Assembly (NCBI RefSeq): GCF_014197615.1
Contig: NZ_JACIFY010000022.1
Location: 1-64,000 of the forward strand
Direction of reading: 5' to 3'
Length of the DNA stretch: 64,000 bases
DNA from: Rhizobium esperanzae
GTDB lineage: Bacteria; Pseudomonadota; Alphaproteobacteria; Rhizobiales; Rhizobiaceae
Part shown: positions 8,153 through 19,463 of the stretch, piece by piece
How the letters are laid out: every line of letters begins with the position of its first letter
Numbering within the stretch: position 1 is the stretch's first letter
Made by a program: the position numbers and the translations under genes
Notes under the pieces: generated by a model
Told to the model about the DNA's origin: nothing
The model's input: the letters and a program-made list of their open reading frames with translations, nothing else
Databases searched by the model: none

Positions 8153-10615
8153 ATGATCGATTCCATTCTCGACCAGATGACCCTCGAGGAGCAGGTCTCG
8201 CTGCTGTCCGGCGCCGATTTTTGGACGACGGTTCCCGTCGAGCGTCTCGGCGTGCCGAAGATCAAGGTGACGGACGGACCGAACGGCGTGCGCGGTGCGG
8301 GTTCGCTGGTCGCCGGCGTCAAGGCGACCTGCTTTCCCGTCGCCATCGCGCTCGGCGCCACTTGGAATCCCGAACTCGTCGGCCAAATGGGCGCAGCCCT
8401 TGCGCGCCAGGCCAAGAGCAAAGGTGCCGCCGTGCTGCTGGCGCCGACGGTGAACATTCATCGCTCCGGCCTCAACGGGCGCAATTTCGAATGTTATTCC
8501 GAAGATCCGATGCTGACATCAGAACTCGCCGTCGCCTATATCGAGGGCGTGCAGGGCGAAGGGATCGCGGCAACCATAAAACACTTCGCCGGCAACGAAT
8601 CCGAGATCGAGCGGCAGACCATGTCGTCCGATATCGATGAGCGGACGCTGCGCGAAATCTACCTGCCGCCTTTCGAACAGGCCGTCCGCCGCGCCGGCGT
8701 CATGGCCGTCATGTCCTCCTATAACCGTCTCAACGGCACTTATACGAGCGAGCATCACTGGCTGCTGACCGAGGTGCTGCGCCAGGAGTGGGGCTTCGAT
8801 GGCATCGTCATGTCCGACTGGTTCGGCTCGCATACGACGGCCGAAACGATCAATGCCGGTCTCGATCTCGAAATGCCGGGTCCGGCGCGCGACCGCGGCG
8901 AGAAACTGGTTGCCGCCGTGCGCGAGGGCAAGGTCGAGGCCGCGACGGTGAAGGCCGCGGCGCGGCGCATGCTGCTGCTGCTCGAACGGGTCGGCGCCTT
9001 CGAGAAGACGCCTGACCTCACGGAGCGGGCGATCGACCTGCCGGAAGACCGGGCGCTGATCCGCCGCCTCGGCGCGGAGGGCGCGGTCCTGCTCAAGAAC
9101 GACGGTATCCTGCCGCTTGCCAAGACCTCGCTCGACCGCATTGCCGTGATCGGACCGAATGCCGCCACCGCGCGCGTCATGGGCGGCGGCAGCGCCCAGA
9201 TTGCGGCGCATTATACGGTGAGCCCGCTCGAAGGCATCCGCGCCGCCCTTGCCAATGCCAACAGCATCAGCCATGCGGTCGGCTGCAGCCATAACCGTCT
9301 GATCGACGTGTTCAAGGGAAAGATCACGGTCGAATATTTCAAAGGACGCGGCTGCAAGGGCAATCCGCTTCATGTCGAGATCGTCGACAAGGGCGAGTTC
9401 TTCTGGTTCGAGCTGCCGTCGGGCGATCTCGACCCCGCCGATTTCTCGGCTCGGATGAGAATGCAATTCGTGCCGGCGGAGAGCGGCGATCATGTCTTCG
9501 GCATGACCAATGCCGGCCTGGCGCGGCTCTCCGTCGACGGCGCGCTGACGGTCGATGGCCATGATGGCTGGACGCGCGGCGAAAACTATTTCGGCACGGC
9601 CAATGACGAGCAGCGCGGCACTGTCGCACTCGAAGCCGGCCGGGCCTATGCGGTCACTATCGAATATGAGCCGTCCATCGCGAGCGCGGAGGGCATCAAC
9701 CTCATCGCCGTTCGTTTCGGTGTGGAAAAGCCGCTCGGCGAGGCCGATATCGAGGCGGCCGTCGAAACGGCTCGCAATGCCGATGTCGCGCTTCTCTTCG
9801 TCGGGCGTGACGGCGAATGGGATACGGAGGGGCTTGATCTGCCCGACATGCGGCTTCCGGGCCGCCAGGAAGAACTGATCGAGCGGGTGGCCGCCGCCAA
9901 TGCCAATACCGTGGTCGTGCTGCAGACCGGCGGTCCTGTGGAAATGCCCTGGCTCGGCAAGGTCCGCGCCGTGCTGCAGATCTGGTATCCAGGGCAGGAG
10001 CTCGGCAATGCCGTCGCCGACGTGCTGTTCGGCGACGTCGAGCCCGGCGGGCGCCTGCCGCAGACTTTCCCGAAGGCGCTGGCCGACAATTCCGCCATCA
10101 CAGGCGATGCCGCCGTCTATCCCGGCAAAGACGGGCATGTGCGCTACGCCGAAGGCGTCTTCGTCGGCTACCGTCACCACGACACATGCGCCGTCGAGCC
10201 GCTCTTTCCCTTCGGCTTCGGCCTCGGCTATACCCGCTTCAGCTGGGGCGAGCCGCGGCTTTCGGCCGGCGAAATGGGGCCTGACGGCGTGACCATCAGC
10301 CTCGACCTGACCAATATAGGCGACCGGGCAGGCTCGGAACTGGTGCAGCTCTATATCCGTTCGCCGAAGACCAAGGTTGAGCGGCCGGACAAGGAACTGC
10401 GCGCCTTCGCAAAGCTTTCGCTGCAGCCCGGCGAGACCGGCACGGCCGCAATGAAGATCCGGCCGCGCGATCTCGCTTATTTCGATGTCGAGGCCGGCGC
10501 CTTCCGGGCCGAGCCGGGCGACTACCAATTGGTCGTGGCGGCGAATGCGGCGGATATCAGGTTCATCGTCGACCTGCCGTCGCCATCGGGCTATCTCCTG
10601 CCGCCTTCTTCCTGA
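8153..10615 (+). CDS. GH3 beta-glucosidase with PA14 insert
   Basis: An 820-residue glycoside hydrolase family 3 enzyme. The order is GH3 N-terminal barrel (about 1-300, nucleophile Asp in GIVMSDWFGSHTT), GH3 C-terminal sandwich (starting about 300, LRLGAEGAVLLKNDGILPL-like block and later LFVGRDGEWDTEGLDLP), a PA14-type insert (about 385-530, FKGRGCKGNPL to VTIEYEPS), and a C-terminal fibronectin III-like domain (LDLTNIGDRAGSELVQLYI). It should release glucose or a related sugar from beta-glucosides. No signal peptide is seen, so it acts on imported oligosaccharides or aglycones. ATG 8153 has GGGAGG 6 bases upstream. Divergent TetR is the likely control. Confidence 0.93.
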   Translation: MIDSILDQMTLEEQVSLLSGADFWTTVPVERLGVPKIKVTDGPNGVRGAGSLVAGVKATCFPVAIALGATWNPELVGQMGAALARQAKSKGAAVLLAPTVNIHRSGLNGRNFECYSEDPMLTSELAVAYIEGVQGEGIAATIKHFAGNESEIERQTMSSDIDERTLREIYLPPFEQAVRRAGVMAVMSSYNRLNGTYTSEHHWLLTEVLRQEWGFDGIVMSDWFGSHTTAETINAGLDLEMPGPARDRGEKLVAAVREGKVEAATVKAAARRMLLLLERVGAFEKTPDLTERAIDLPEDRALIRRLGAEGAVLLKNDGILPLAKTSLDRIAVIGPNAATARVMGGGSAQIAAHYTVSPLEGIRAALANANSISHAVGCSHNRLIDVFKGKITVEYFKGRGCKGNPLHVEIVDKGEFFWFELPSGDLDPADFSARMRMQFVPAESGDHVFGMTNAGLARLSVDGALTVDGHDGWTRGENYFGTANDEQRGTVALEAGRAYAVTIEYEPSIASAEGINLIAVRFGVEKPLGEADIEAAVETARNADVALLFVGRDGEWDTEGLDLPDMRLPGRQEELIERVAAANANTVVVLQTGGPVEMPWLGKVRAVLQIWYPGQELGNAVADVLFGDVEPGGRLPQTFPKALADNSAITGDAAVYPGKDGHVRYAEGVFVGYRHHDTCAVEPLFPFGFGLGYTRFSWGEPRLSAGEMGPDGVTISLDLTNIGDRAGSELVQLYIRSPKTKVERPDKELRAFAKLSLQPGETGTAAMKIRPRDLAYFDVEAGAFRAEPGDYQLVVAANAADIRFIVDLPSPSGYLLPPSS

Positions 10616-10669
10616 AGGCGGGTTGGCGCGACCGCATCGTCGGCGCAAGCGTTGAGGTTCGAGCGGCGA

Positions 10670-11206
10670 TCAGACCGCGTCGGGCTGGGTGCGCAGATTG
10701 GTGACGACGCGCCTGTTCTGCACCCGGCAGGATCGATCCGTGCAGTCGCGGACTTCGCGGTCGTTGCCGTAGCCCTTGGCCCACATGCGCTTGGCGTCGA
10801 CGCCCTTCGAGGCGAGATAGGCCATTGCTGCGTCGGCGCGCTTCTGCGACAGCGTCTCCATTTTGGATGCGGAACCGGAATCGTCGGCAAATCCCTGCAG
10901 CTTGAGCAGCCAGGTCGGATTCTTGTTCAGCCAGGCGGCCTGGTTGTCCAAGGTTGCCATGGCGACGGAATCGAGCGCAGCGGAGTCCTGCTTGAAGTAG
11001 ATCCGCCGGCCGACATTGAGGATGAAATCCTCTTCGCTGCCCGCCGCGACATTCTCGAAACCGGGCGCGGGATCGTTGGTCTGGCCGGTCATCGGCGCTG
11101 CGGTGGGTTCTTCCAGGGAGGCGACCTCCGTGGTGGAGCAGGCGGCAAGCGCCAGGAGCATGGACGCGGCGAGAAGCCGCCTTGTAAATTCGGTCGCAGC
11201 AGACAT
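10670..11206 (-). CDS. OmpA/Pal-like lipoprotein
   Basis: A 178-residue envelope lipoprotein. The N-terminus has a positively charged stretch, a hydrophobic run and the lipobox LALAAC, so lipidation at Cys 23 is expected. The C-terminal half is an OmpA-like peptidoglycan-binding domain (RRIYFKQDSAALD, then LQGFADDSGSASKMETLSQK, then RRVVTNL). It probably tethers the outer membrane to peptidoglycan. The neighbouring L,D-transpeptidase gene is 12 bases upstream in the same direction, so the two cell-wall genes probably form an operon. Confidence 0.9.
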   Translation of the reverse strand: MSAATEFTRRLLAASMLLALAACSTTEVASLEEPTAAPMTGQTNDPAPGFENVAAGSEEDFILNVGRRIYFKQDSAALDSVAMATLDNQAAWLNKNPTWLLKLQGFADDSGSASKMETLSQKRADAAMAYLASKGVDAKRMWAKGYGNDREVRDCTDRSCRVQNRRVVTNLRTQPDAV

Positions 11207-11218
11207 CAGGGTGATTTC

Positions 11219-11896
11219 CTATTCGACCGGGGTTGTTGTTTGGCTGACCTGCGCGGCGCTTTCGGCCTGGTCGGCAATATGCGGCAGAACCTGTACCGCC
11301 GTACCGATGGGGCAACGCTGATAAAGGTCGATGGCATCCTCGTTGAACATGCGGATACAGCCGCTGGAAGCATCCTTGCCGATGCTCCATGGCTCAAGCG
11401 TGCCGTGGAAGCGATAGCCGGTGTCGACGCCGTCGCGATGCAGATACATGGCGCGGGGACCGAGCGGGTTCTTCGGCGAGCCTCCCTCCACGAATTCGGG
11501 CAGTTCGGGATGGCGTTTGCGCATCTCCGGCGGCGGTGTCCAGCGCGGCCAGAGAGATTTGGCGTCGATCGTGGCGCGGCCGAACCATTTGAACCCCTCG
11601 CGGCCGACGCCGACGCCGTAGCGGATCGCCGTCTTGTTCTCCATGATCAGGTAGAGGAAATGGTGCCTGGTATCGACGACGACGGTGCCGATCGGCTCGC
11701 TGCTGAAATATTTGACGACCTGACGGTGCCACTTCTTGTCGATCTTGGCGAAGTTCGTCGCCCGAAACGTGACGCCGTTGTCGACGGCGATACCGGCAAA
11801 AAAGGAAGACGCCTGAGCCAAAGCCGGCCTGCCGACCGCGCCGGCGCCAAGTAACGCCAATCCACCAAGCACAATATCTCTGCGGGTCCACGGCAT
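11219..11896 (-). CDS. L,D-transpeptidase (ErfK/YbiS type)
   Basis: A 225-residue exported protein. The N-terminus TRRDIVLGGLALLGAGA has a twin-arginine-like motif and a cleavable signal ending near ALA-QA. The YkuD catalytic domain follows, with HGTLEPWSIGKDASSGCIRM holding the His and the nucleophilic Cys of the SxGC(I/V)R motif. It crosslinks peptidoglycan stem peptides or attaches lipoproteins to them in the periplasm. ATG 11896 is preferred over ATG 11920 because GAGGGGG precedes it at the right distance. Co-directional with the OmpA-like gene downstream. Confidence 0.9.
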   Translation of the reverse strand: MPWTRRDIVLGGLALLGAGAVGRPALAQASSFFAGIAVDNGVTFRATNFAKIDKKWHRQVVKYFSSEPIGTVVVDTRHHFLYLIMENKTAIRYGVGVGREGFKWFGRATIDAKSLWPRWTPPPEMRKRHPELPEFVEGGSPKNPLGPRAMYLHRDGVDTGYRFHGTLEPWSIGKDASSGCIRMFNEDAIDLYQRCPIGTAVQVLPHIADQAESAAQVSQTTTPVE

Positions 11897-12056
11897 CGGC
11901 AATATCCCCCTCAAAGCCAAGCAGCGAGGCGTCAGTAAAGCAGATTTTTCATTTGCGACAACAGAAAATTATTCTCCTGCTCTTGCCGTTACTCCAGGAG
12001 GGTAATGTTGGCCCAACAAACCCCAGGTCATTTGTCTCCGCTCGGCCCGAGCAAAT

Positions 12057-12995
12057 TCAGGGGAAAAGATCGGGGAGCAGGGAGTGTGCGATGGGTCGCA
12101 ACCTGACCGCTTCCGCCGCGTCTATCGAACGATAGGGAAAACGCAAACGGGTGCCGACGGGTCCCCAATTGCCGATGGCGCTCAGAAGCTTGTCGAGAGC
12201 GGCGTTCGAATAGCCGAGGTCGCGGCGGAAGGGGACGATATGCGCGTCCATAAACGCACAGATGCGTCTTTCCAGATCGAGTGCGGCGTCGATGTCGTTT
12301 CGCATCGAGGCCGTCCAGATCTGAGCGCCGCGCGGACTGAGGCAGGCCACATTGGAAAAGGCGCCTGCCGCGACGCCTTCTCTGATGCCGGTTGCGAGAT
12401 GATGGCCGGGAACGAAGAGCGAAAGCCCGGACAGATGCCGGCGCGCCTCGGCATACCAGCTGTCGTCGCCGTCGGCGAGCTTGATGCCGATCACTTCAGG
12501 CACTCCGCCGCAGACCGCGCCCAGCTCCTGTGGCGCCAGCACCCGTTTTGCATGCGGCGGATTGTAGAGGATGAGCGGAATTCCGTCGGCAGTGTCGGCC
12601 GCCCGTTTCAGGAAGTCGACGGCCTCGGCATCGCTGAGCGGCCACCAGTCCGGCAAAATGACCTGAATGGCGCGGGCATCGAGGGCGGCGGCGCGGCGGA
12701 CGCGATTGAGCATGATCAGCGGGTCGGGCTGGCAGGCGCCGATGACGAATGGGGTAGAGGAAACCTTGCAGCGCTCGGCCAGCATCGCCTGGATCCTGTC
12801 GAACTCCTCCTCCGTCTGATTGTGGAATTCGCCTGATGTGCCGTTCGAATAGATGCCGTCGACGCCGGCCTCGACGAGGATGTCAATCTCTTCACCGAGC
12901 TTGTCGAATTCGATGCCGTCATCGGCTGCGATCGGCAAAAGCAGGCTCGCCCAGTTTCCGCCGATGGCGGGATGCGGCGTCTTGTCGGTCATCAT
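12057..12995 (-). CDS. DapA/NAL-family lyase (first paralogue)
   Basis: A 312-residue TIM-barrel class I aldolase-family protein. The GTSGEF motif (about residue 53), the catalytic Tyr in PLILYNPPHA and the Schiff-base Lys in VIGIKLADGDDS are all present, so it should be active. The sequence after the Lys departs from the common KDSSGD form, which points away from lysine biosynthesis. It is the last gene of the operon reaching back to 20190, after two transporter ATPases. Possible reactions include cleavage or dehydration of 2-keto-3-deoxy sugar acids; the substrate is not known. Confidence 0.85.
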   Translation of the reverse strand: MMTDKTPHPAIGGNWASLLLPIAADDGIEFDKLGEEIDILVEAGVDGIYSNGTSGEFHNQTEEEFDRIQAMLAERCKVSSTPFVIGACQPDPLIMLNRVRRAAALDARAIQVILPDWWPLSDAEAVDFLKRAADTADGIPLILYNPPHAKRVLAPQELGAVCGGVPEVIGIKLADGDDSWYAEARRHLSGLSLFVPGHHLATGIREGVAAGAFSNVACLSPRGAQIWTASMRNDIDAALDLERRICAFMDAHIVPFRRDLGYSNAALDKLLSAIGNWGPVGTRLRFPYRSIDAAEAVRLRPIAHSLLPDLFP

Positions 12996-13017
12996 CTCGT
13001 CCCCGATGGATGGCGTA

Positions 13018-13971
<954 letters not shown>

Positions 13972-14988
13972 CTAGATCTCCTGCCATCTAATGCAGCGGC
14001 TGCGGTGCTGCGGATTGACCTGTTCGAGCGGGGGAGTTTCGCCGCGACAGGCATCGATTGCGAATTTGCAGCGTGGCGAAAAGGCACAGCCGCTCGGCAT
14101 GTTCGTCAGGCTGGGAACCATGCCGGGAATGGCAGCGAGCTTTTCACCGGCCTGCTTCATCCGCGCGGCGTCGCCGAGGCGCGGCATGGAAGCGAGCAGG
14201 CCCATCGTGTAGGGATGTTTCGGATGGCGGAAAACCTCGCCGACCGGCCCCTCTTCGACGATCCGGCCGGCATACATCACCGCGACGCGATGGGCGATTT
14301 CGGCGACCACGCCCAGATTATGGGTGACGAAGAGCATGGCCATGCCGCGCTCGCGCTGCAGCTTGAGCAGCAGATCGAGAATCTGTGCCTGAATCGTTAC
14401 GTCGAGCGCCGTGGTCGGCTCGTCGGCGATCAGCAAAGCCGGATCGCAGGCGAGCGCCATGGCGATCGTGGCGCGCTGCCGCATGCCGCCCGACAGTTCG
14501 TGCGGATATTGGCCGGCACGGTGCCGGGCGTCCGGGATGCCGACGCTTTCAAGCAGCCTGACGGCCGCGTCGATCGCCGCCTTGCGGTTTGCGCCGCGAT
14601 GGATGCGGATCGGCTCGGCGATCTGGTCGCCGATGGTGAAAACCGGATTGAGGCTCGACATCGGCTCCTGGAACACCATGCCGATATCGTCGCCCCGGAT
14701 CCTGCGCATGCTCTCTTCGTCGAGGGAAACAAGGTCCCGCACCGCGCCGCCCCTCGTCGTCAGGCGGATGCTGCCTGCGGCGATCACACCGATATTGCGG
14801 GTGAGCAGCCGCATGACCGACAGGCTGGTGACGGACTTGCCGGAGCCGGATTCGCCGACGAGCGCGACGGTCTCGCCAGCGGCAACGGTCAGATCGATAT
14901 CGTTGACCGCGGTGATTTCGCCGCCGCGGAGGCGGAAGATCGTTCGCAATCCCCTGATGTCGAGTACGGGTTCGGCGGTCTGTTCCAT
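13972..14988 (-). CDS. Dipeptide/oligopeptide-type ABC transporter ATPase (DppD-like)
   Basis: A 338-residue ABC ATPase from ATG 14988. Walker [13 protein letters not shown], signature [16 protein letters not shown] and Walker [13 protein letters not shown] are intact, and the C-terminal [14 protein letters not shown] block of Opp/Dpp ATPases is present. The open frame runs upstream to 15252 but that part is antisense noise inside the DapA-like gene. It lies 8 bases after that gene's stop. Confidence 0.92.
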   Translation of the reverse strand: MEQTAEPVLDIRGLRTIFRLRGGEITAVNDIDLTVAAGETVALVGESGSGKSVTSLSVMRLLTRNIGVIAAGSIRLTTRGGAVRDLVSLDEESMRRIRGDDIGMVFQEPMSSLNPVFTIGDQIAEPIRIHRGANRKAAIDAAVRLLESVGIPDARHRAGQYPHELSGGMRQRATIAMALACDPALLIADEPTTALDVTIQAQILDLLLKLQRERGMAMLFVTHNLGVVAEIAHRVAVMYAGRIVEEGPVGEVFRHPKHPYTMGLLASMPRLGDAARMKQAGEKLAAIPGMVPSLTNMPSGCAFSPRCKFAIDACRGETPPLEQVNPQHRSRCIRWQEI

Positions 14989-14996
14989 CCGACGGC

Positions 14997-15914
14997 TCAG
15001 TTCAAAAGGCCGGTTGCACGCAGGATCTCGTCGATCCGCGCGGTTTCCGCATCGTTCAGGCAGGCGCGCGGTCGCGGCATGACGGCGGTGTCGATGATGC
15101 CGAGGCTCTGCATGGCGGCCTTGAAGGCACCGATGCCGGCGGCACCGCCGCTGACGCGGCCCTGCGCCACCCAAACGATTTCGAAGAGGCGGCAGAGGCG
15201 TTCCTGTTCCTTCTTCGCGGCGGCCCAGTCGCCGCGCTGGGCGGCATTCCAAAGCCTGACATAGCCGTGCGGATCGACATTGGCGATGCCGGGAACGACG
15301 CCATGGGCGCCCATCAAGAGGGCGTTGTCGACGACGATCTCGGAGCCGGTCATCAGGAAGACGTCCTTGTGTTCGGTAAGGTCGAGCAACGCATAGCGGA
15401 AGTTGCCGTCGTCGCCGCTGGAATCCTTGAGGCCGATGATGGCGCCTTCGCTCGCAAGGGTGACGATGGTCCGGCGCTGCAGCTTGACGTGAACGCAGAC
15501 CGGAATGTCGTAGGCAACCAGCGGAACGTCCACCGCGTCTCTGATATAGCGGAAATGATCGAGGATCTCGGACTGGCTGGTGACGGTATAGAAGGGGGCC
15601 GTCACCACGACGGCGTCGGCGCCGGCCGCCTTTGCCACCTTCGCATGGGCGATGACACGATCCGTGGTCGGGTCGATGACGCCGACGATCAGCGGCACGC
15701 GGCCATTCACCACCTTGGCGGAGTGTTCGATGATTTCGCGCCGAGTCTTGTCGTCATGGAAGATGACTTCGCTGGTCGAGCCGAGCACGAAGACGCCGTG
15801 GCAGCCGGCATCGATCAGATGTTCGAGCACCCTGGTATAGGAGGGATAGTCGACGGTGAAATCCGGATTGAGCGGTGTTACGACGGGGGGAACGACACCC
15901 TTGAATTTGGCCAT
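14997..15914 (-). CDS. DapA/NAL-family lyase (second paralogue)
   Basis: A 305-residue dihydrodipicolinate synthase/N-acetylneuraminate lyase-family protein. The Schiff-base Lys is in [10 protein letters not shown] and the catalytic Tyr in PLVAYDIPV; the phosphate/carboxylate loop reads [10 protein letters not shown] rather than GTTGE. It sits inside the transporter operon, between the permease and ATPase genes, and differs clearly from the paralogue at 12057. It likely acts in the cytoplasm on the imported compound or its product. A true DapA role is unlikely given the loop and the context. Confidence 0.85.
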   Translation of the reverse strand: MAKFKGVVPPVVTPLNPDFTVDYPSYTRVLEHLIDAGCHGVFVLGSTSEVIFHDDKTRREIIEHSAKVVNGRVPLIVGVIDPTTDRVIAHAKVAKAAGADAVVVTAPFYTVTSQSEILDHFRYIRDAVDVPLVAYDIPVCVHVKLQRRTIVTLASEGAIIGLKDSSGDDGNFRYALLDLTEHKDVFLMTGSEIVVDNALLMGAHGVVPGIANVDPHGYVRLWNAAQRGDWAAAKKEQERLCRLFEIVWVAQGRVSGGAAGIGAFKAAMQSLGIIDTAVMPRPRACLNDAETARIDEILRATGLLN

Positions 15915-15933
15915 TTTCGCTTTCTTTCGATTG

Positions 15934-16812
15934 TCAGTTCAGTTCGGCACGCGGGTCGAAGGCATCTCTGAGTCCATCGCCGATGAAGTTGATTGCCAGC
16001 ACGGCAATGATCAGCGCGGCGCCGGGGAAGAGCCATTGCCATGGATATTGTTCGAGCACGGCGGTGGAGCGGGCTGCGTTCAGCATGTTGCCCCAGCTTG
16101 CCGCGGGCGGCGCGATGCCGAGACCGAGGAAGGAGAGGCCCGCCTCGAGCAGGATGGCATTGGCGATCTGCAGCGTCGCATAGACCACGAGGATATCGAT
16201 CGAGTTCGGCAGGCCGTGGCGCAAGAGCAGATGTGCGATGCCGGCGCCCATGCCGCGGGCGGCCATGACGAAGTCGCGCTCACGCAGTTCCAGCAGCCGG
16301 GCGCGGATCATGCGCGCCAGCAGCGGCCAGGAGAGCAGCGAGATGACGAGCACGGTCGGCCAGATGCCGGTGCCGGCAATCGAGGCGAGCACGAGCAGGA
16401 AGATGACGGGCGGCAGGGTCATCACCAGATCGACAAAGCGCATGGAGACGGCGTCGGTCCAACGTCCCGCAAGTGCGGAGATGGCTCCGAAAAGAAAGCC
16501 GATGACCGCCGAAAGCGCGGTCGATGCGACGGCGACCAGCAGCGAAATCCGGCCGCCTTCGAGCACACGCGCAAAGACATCGCGACCGACGCCGTCGGTT
16601 CCGAACCAGTGCGTTGCCGTCGGGCCGCTATTCATCGCCAGCAAATCGATGTCGTTCGGCTGGAATGCCCACCATAGCGGATAGGAAAGGATCAGCAGCA
16701 GCATCGGAATGGCAATGCAGACGCCGGCAACGGCTGCGCGGTTGAGCAGAAAGCGGCCGAAGGCACGGGTGAGCGGCCCCGGGCTGCGATGTCGGGGGGA
16801 GCGTGCCAGCAT
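15934..16812 (-). CDS. Dipeptide-type ABC transporter permease (DppC-like)
   Basis: A 292-residue inner-membrane permease with an N-terminal OppC-type cytoplasmic stretch, a transmembrane segment ([20 protein letters not shown]) and five more segments. The EAA loop is [20 protein letters not shown]. The periplasmic motif [20 protein letters not shown] is characteristic of DppC/OppC. ATG 16812 is two bases before the DppB-like stop, so the two permease genes are coupled. The frame extends upstream to 17568 but that part is antisense-like noise. Confidence 0.92.
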   Translation of the reverse strand: MLARSPRHRSPGPLTRAFGRFLLNRAAVAGVCIAIPMLLLILSYPLWWAFQPNDIDLLAMNSGPTATHWFGTDGVGRDVFARVLEGGRISLLVAVASTALSAVIGFLFGAISALAGRWTDAVSMRFVDLVMTLPPVIFLLVLASIAGTGIWPTVLVISLLSWPLLARMIRARLLELRERDFVMAARGMGAGIAHLLLRHGLPNSIDILVVYATLQIANAILLEAGLSFLGLGIAPPAASWGNMLNAARSTAVLEQYPWQWLFPGAALIIAVLAINFIGDGLRDAFDPRAELN

Positions 16813-16814
16813 GG

Positions 16815-17774
16815 TCAGCCCACCTTGATGCGTGGGTCGACGACCGCATAGGTTATGTCGGTCAGAAGATTGACTGCGATGACGCAGGTGCCGATGACGA
16901 GCGTTGCACCCATGATGACGGGGTAGTCGCGGGTCTGAACGGCATCGACGAGCAAAAGACCCATGCCCGGCCAGTTGAAGACGCTCTCGATGAAGATTGC
17001 GCCGCCGATTGCAAGCCCGATGGTGGAGCCGATCAGGGTCACGATCGGAAGAAGCGCATTGCGCAAGGCGTGTTTGGTGATGACCCAGAACTCGAGAACG
17101 CCTTTGGCGCGGGCCGTGCGCACGTAATCCTGGTTCAGGACCTCGAGCAGCGAAGCGCGCATGTAGCGCATGATCAATGCGGCTTGCGCGACGGACAGAA
17201 GGGCGGCCGGCAGGATCAGATGGTGGAGCAGGTCGCCGACCGAAAATTCCTCGCCGGGCGTCAGCATGCCGCCTGACGGCATCCAGTGAAGGCGGACGGA
17301 GAAAACATAAAGGCCGATCAGTGCGCTCAGGAATGCCGGGCTCGAAATGCCGGCAAGTGCTGCGACCGACAAGGAGAGATCGGCCAGCGAATTGCGGCGG
17401 ACGGCGCCGATCACCCCGCAGGCGATGCCGACGACGATGGCGAAGGCAAGCGCGGTGCCCATCAACAGCACCGTCGGCCCGATCCGCGACAGCACCAGGG
17501 CCAGAACCGGCTGGTCGAGACGCTTGATCGAATAGCCGAGATTGCCCGTCAGCGCCTGCTGCAGCCAACCCAGATATTGTACCGGCAACGGCCGGTCGAG
17601 CCCGAGGCTTTTGCGCAGATCGGCAAGATCCGACGGCGACATCGGCAGGTTCGGATCGATATAGGCATCAATCGGATCGCCGGGTGTCAGGCGCAGCAGC
17701 AGGAAAATCAGCATGCTCAGGGCGACGAGCATGCCCATTCCTATGATCAGGCGTCTAAGGCTGTATCGGAGCAT
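16815..17774 (-). CDS. Dipeptide-type ABC transporter permease (DppB-like)
   Basis: A 319-residue permease with about six transmembrane segments. The start [20 protein letters not shown] and the following [11 protein letters not shown] block are typical of DppB/OppB, and the EAA loop is [23 protein letters not shown] 17774 is preferred to the in-frame TTG at 17780. It lies 93 bases downstream of the substrate-binding protein gene. Confidence 0.92.
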   Translation of the reverse strand: MLRYSLRRLIIGMGMLVALSMLIFLLLRLTPGDPIDAYIDPNLPMSPSDLADLRKSLGLDRPLPVQYLGWLQQALTGNLGYSIKRLDQPVLALVLSRIGPTVLLMGTALAFAIVVGIACGVIGAVRRNSLADLSLSVAALAGISSPAFLSALIGLYVFSVRLHWMPSGGMLTPGEEFSVGDLLHHLILPAALLSVAQAALIMRYMRASLLEVLNQDYVRTARAKGVLEFWVITKHALRNALLPIVTLIGSTIGLAIGGAIFIESVFNWPGMGLLLVDAVQTRDYPVIMGATLVIGTCVIAVNLLTDITYAVVDPRIKVG

Positions 17775-17867
17775 CGTCAAATCCGTCGGTCTGGCCGCCT
17801 ATCTGGCCGTCGGTCTGGCCGTCTCGTCAGGGTGGCCGAAGCCACCCTCGAGGCTTTGCGTAAACGC

Positions 17868-19463
17868 CTATTCGGCGATCGACCATTTCTGCGGGCCGGC
17901 CTGGTAAGGGCCGCCGCCCGGCGCCGGCGTCCAGACGAAATCCTTCAGCTTGGTCGAGACGATGCCATAGCGGTTTGCCACCCAGAGTGTTGCCCAGGGC
18001 AGCTCAGCGTTCATCACCTTGCAGACGTTCTGATAGGCCGCATCCCGCTTGGCGCTGTCGGGCTCGGCAAGCGCGCTGTCGAGCGCCTTGGTCAGATCAG
18101 GCATGCGAACTCTGGCGACGTTCGGTCCGGCCGGAGGGATCTGCTTTTCGTTGAGGCCGACATTGATGCTGCCGGCATCCGGCCCGTTCTGCAGCCCGGC
18201 GTAAACCATCTGGAACTGGGCAATATCCGGCGTCGCACTGAGCACGATGCCGTTATAGGTCGGCGCATCGACGGCGCGCGGGACGATGTTGATGCCGACC
18301 TGGGCAAGCATCGCCTGGACGGCGGCAAGCACGTTGGTGGCAAGCGGCGTGGTGTAATAGGTCAGGAGCGTGATCGGCTTGCTGCCGTTGATCTGGTCCC
18401 AGCCGGCTTCCTTCAGCAGTTGCTTGGCCTTCTCAGGATCGTAGGGGTAGCTATCGATGCCCTGCGGTACCAGCTGTTCGGCGACATAGGCGCAGTTGGC
18501 CGGCTTGGCGGCGCCGCCATAGAGGCTCTGGATGATGGCGTCGCGATTGATCGCGTACATCACCGCCTGGCGGACGCGCAGATCCTTCCAGATCGGCGAA
18601 TCATGGTTGAAGCCGAGATAGTTGACGACGAAAGAGTTGCCTTCGATGACCTTGAAGTCCTTGTTGTCCTTGAAGGTCGGCACGTCGTTGGAATCGACAT
18701 AGGTGAATTGGATCTCGCCGGATCTGAGTGCCGCAATCGCTGCGGCCGGGTTGGCGAAATAGCGATTGATGACGCGTTCGAGTGCGGGTTTGCCGCCGCG
18801 GTAATCGGTGTTTGCGGCAAGCTCGACATACTGATCGGAGACATATTTGGTGAATTTGAACGGGCCGGTGCCGATCGGCGCAGTGGACCACCACGTGCTC
18901 TTTGCCAGCTGATCGGCCGGTGTCGAGGCAAGTGCATGCTCGGGCAGCATCATCACCTTGGTCATCGTGTCGGGAAAACTGCTGCTGGGGGCGCTGAGCT
19001 TGATGACGACAGTGCGATCGTCCGGCGTCTCGACGGATGATATGCCCTTCAGCCGGGCCGCGAGCACCGAGCCGGTCTTCGCGTCCATCGCCAGGCCCAT
19101 GGTGAACTTCGCGTCCTTGGCAGTGAACGGTTTGCCGTCATGCCATTTGGCGTCGGCCAGCTTGAAGGTGTAGATCATCTGGTCCGGGCTGACCTCGTAG
19201 GAGCTTGCCAGCGCGCCCACGACCTTCTGAAGCTTCTCGTCATAGGTGATCAGCGGCTCGTAGTAGATGCTGAGCCAGGTGAAGCCGGCGGTCGCGGCAA
19301 GCGGATTGAAGTTGCCCTGGAAACCGCCGGGGCCGACATCGAAACCGCCGGACAGCGTGGCTGCCCGGGCCTGGATTGCAACGCCCGGCACGAGAGCCGG
19401 AACGGCGGCCGTCGACAGCAGGGCGCCAAGCGCGATTGCGGATAATCTAGACAGTCTTTTCAT
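17868..19463 (-). CDS. ABC transporter substrate-binding protein, family 5
   Basis: A 531-residue periplasmic binding protein of the DppA/OppA family. The signal peptide runs from MKRLSRLSAIALGALLSTAA to about AIQARA. The body contains the family 5 landmarks YTFKLADAKWHDGKPFTAKD and RQAVMYAINRDAII. ATG 19463 has GGAGGAA upstream and overlaps the 3' end of the FadR-type regulator gene by 17 bases. Cargo could be a peptide, opine or sugar-acid conjugate; two DapA-family enzymes in the operon favour something that yields a 2-keto acid. Confidence 0.92.
   Translation of the reverse strand: MKRLSRLSAIALGALLSTAAVPALVPGVAIQARAATLSGGFDVGPGGFQGNFNPLAATAGFTWLSIYYEPLITYDEKLQKVVGALASSYEVSPDQMIYTFKLADAKWHDGKPFTAKDAKFTMGLAMDAKTGSVLAARLKGISSVETPDDRTVVIKLSAPSSSFPDTMTKVMMLPEHALASTPADQLAKSTWWSTAPIGTGPFKFTKYVSDQYVELAANTDYRGGKPALERVINRYFANPAAAIAALRSGEIQFTYVDSNDVPTFKDNKDFKVIEGNSFVVNYLGFNHDSPIWKDLRVRQAVMYAINRDAIIQSLYGGAAKPANCAYVAEQLVPQGIDSYPYDPEKAKQLLKEAGWDQINGSKPITLLTYYTTPLATNVLAAVQAMLAQVGINIVPRAVDAPTYNGIVLSATPDIAQFQMVYAGLQNGPDAGSINVGLNEKQIPPAGPNVARVRMPDLTKALDSALAEPDSAKRDAAYQNVCKVMNAELPWATLWVANRYGIVSTKLKDFVWTPAPGGGPYQAGPQKWSIAE

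Noticed and set aside
8519-10648. 709-codon open frame on the minus strand
   Set aside because: It is the antisense shadow of the GH3 gene, caused by high GC at third positions; it has no ribosome binding site or family motif.
17286-19040. 584-codon open frame on the plus strand
   Set aside because: Antisense to the DppB-like and substrate-binding protein genes, which have full family support.
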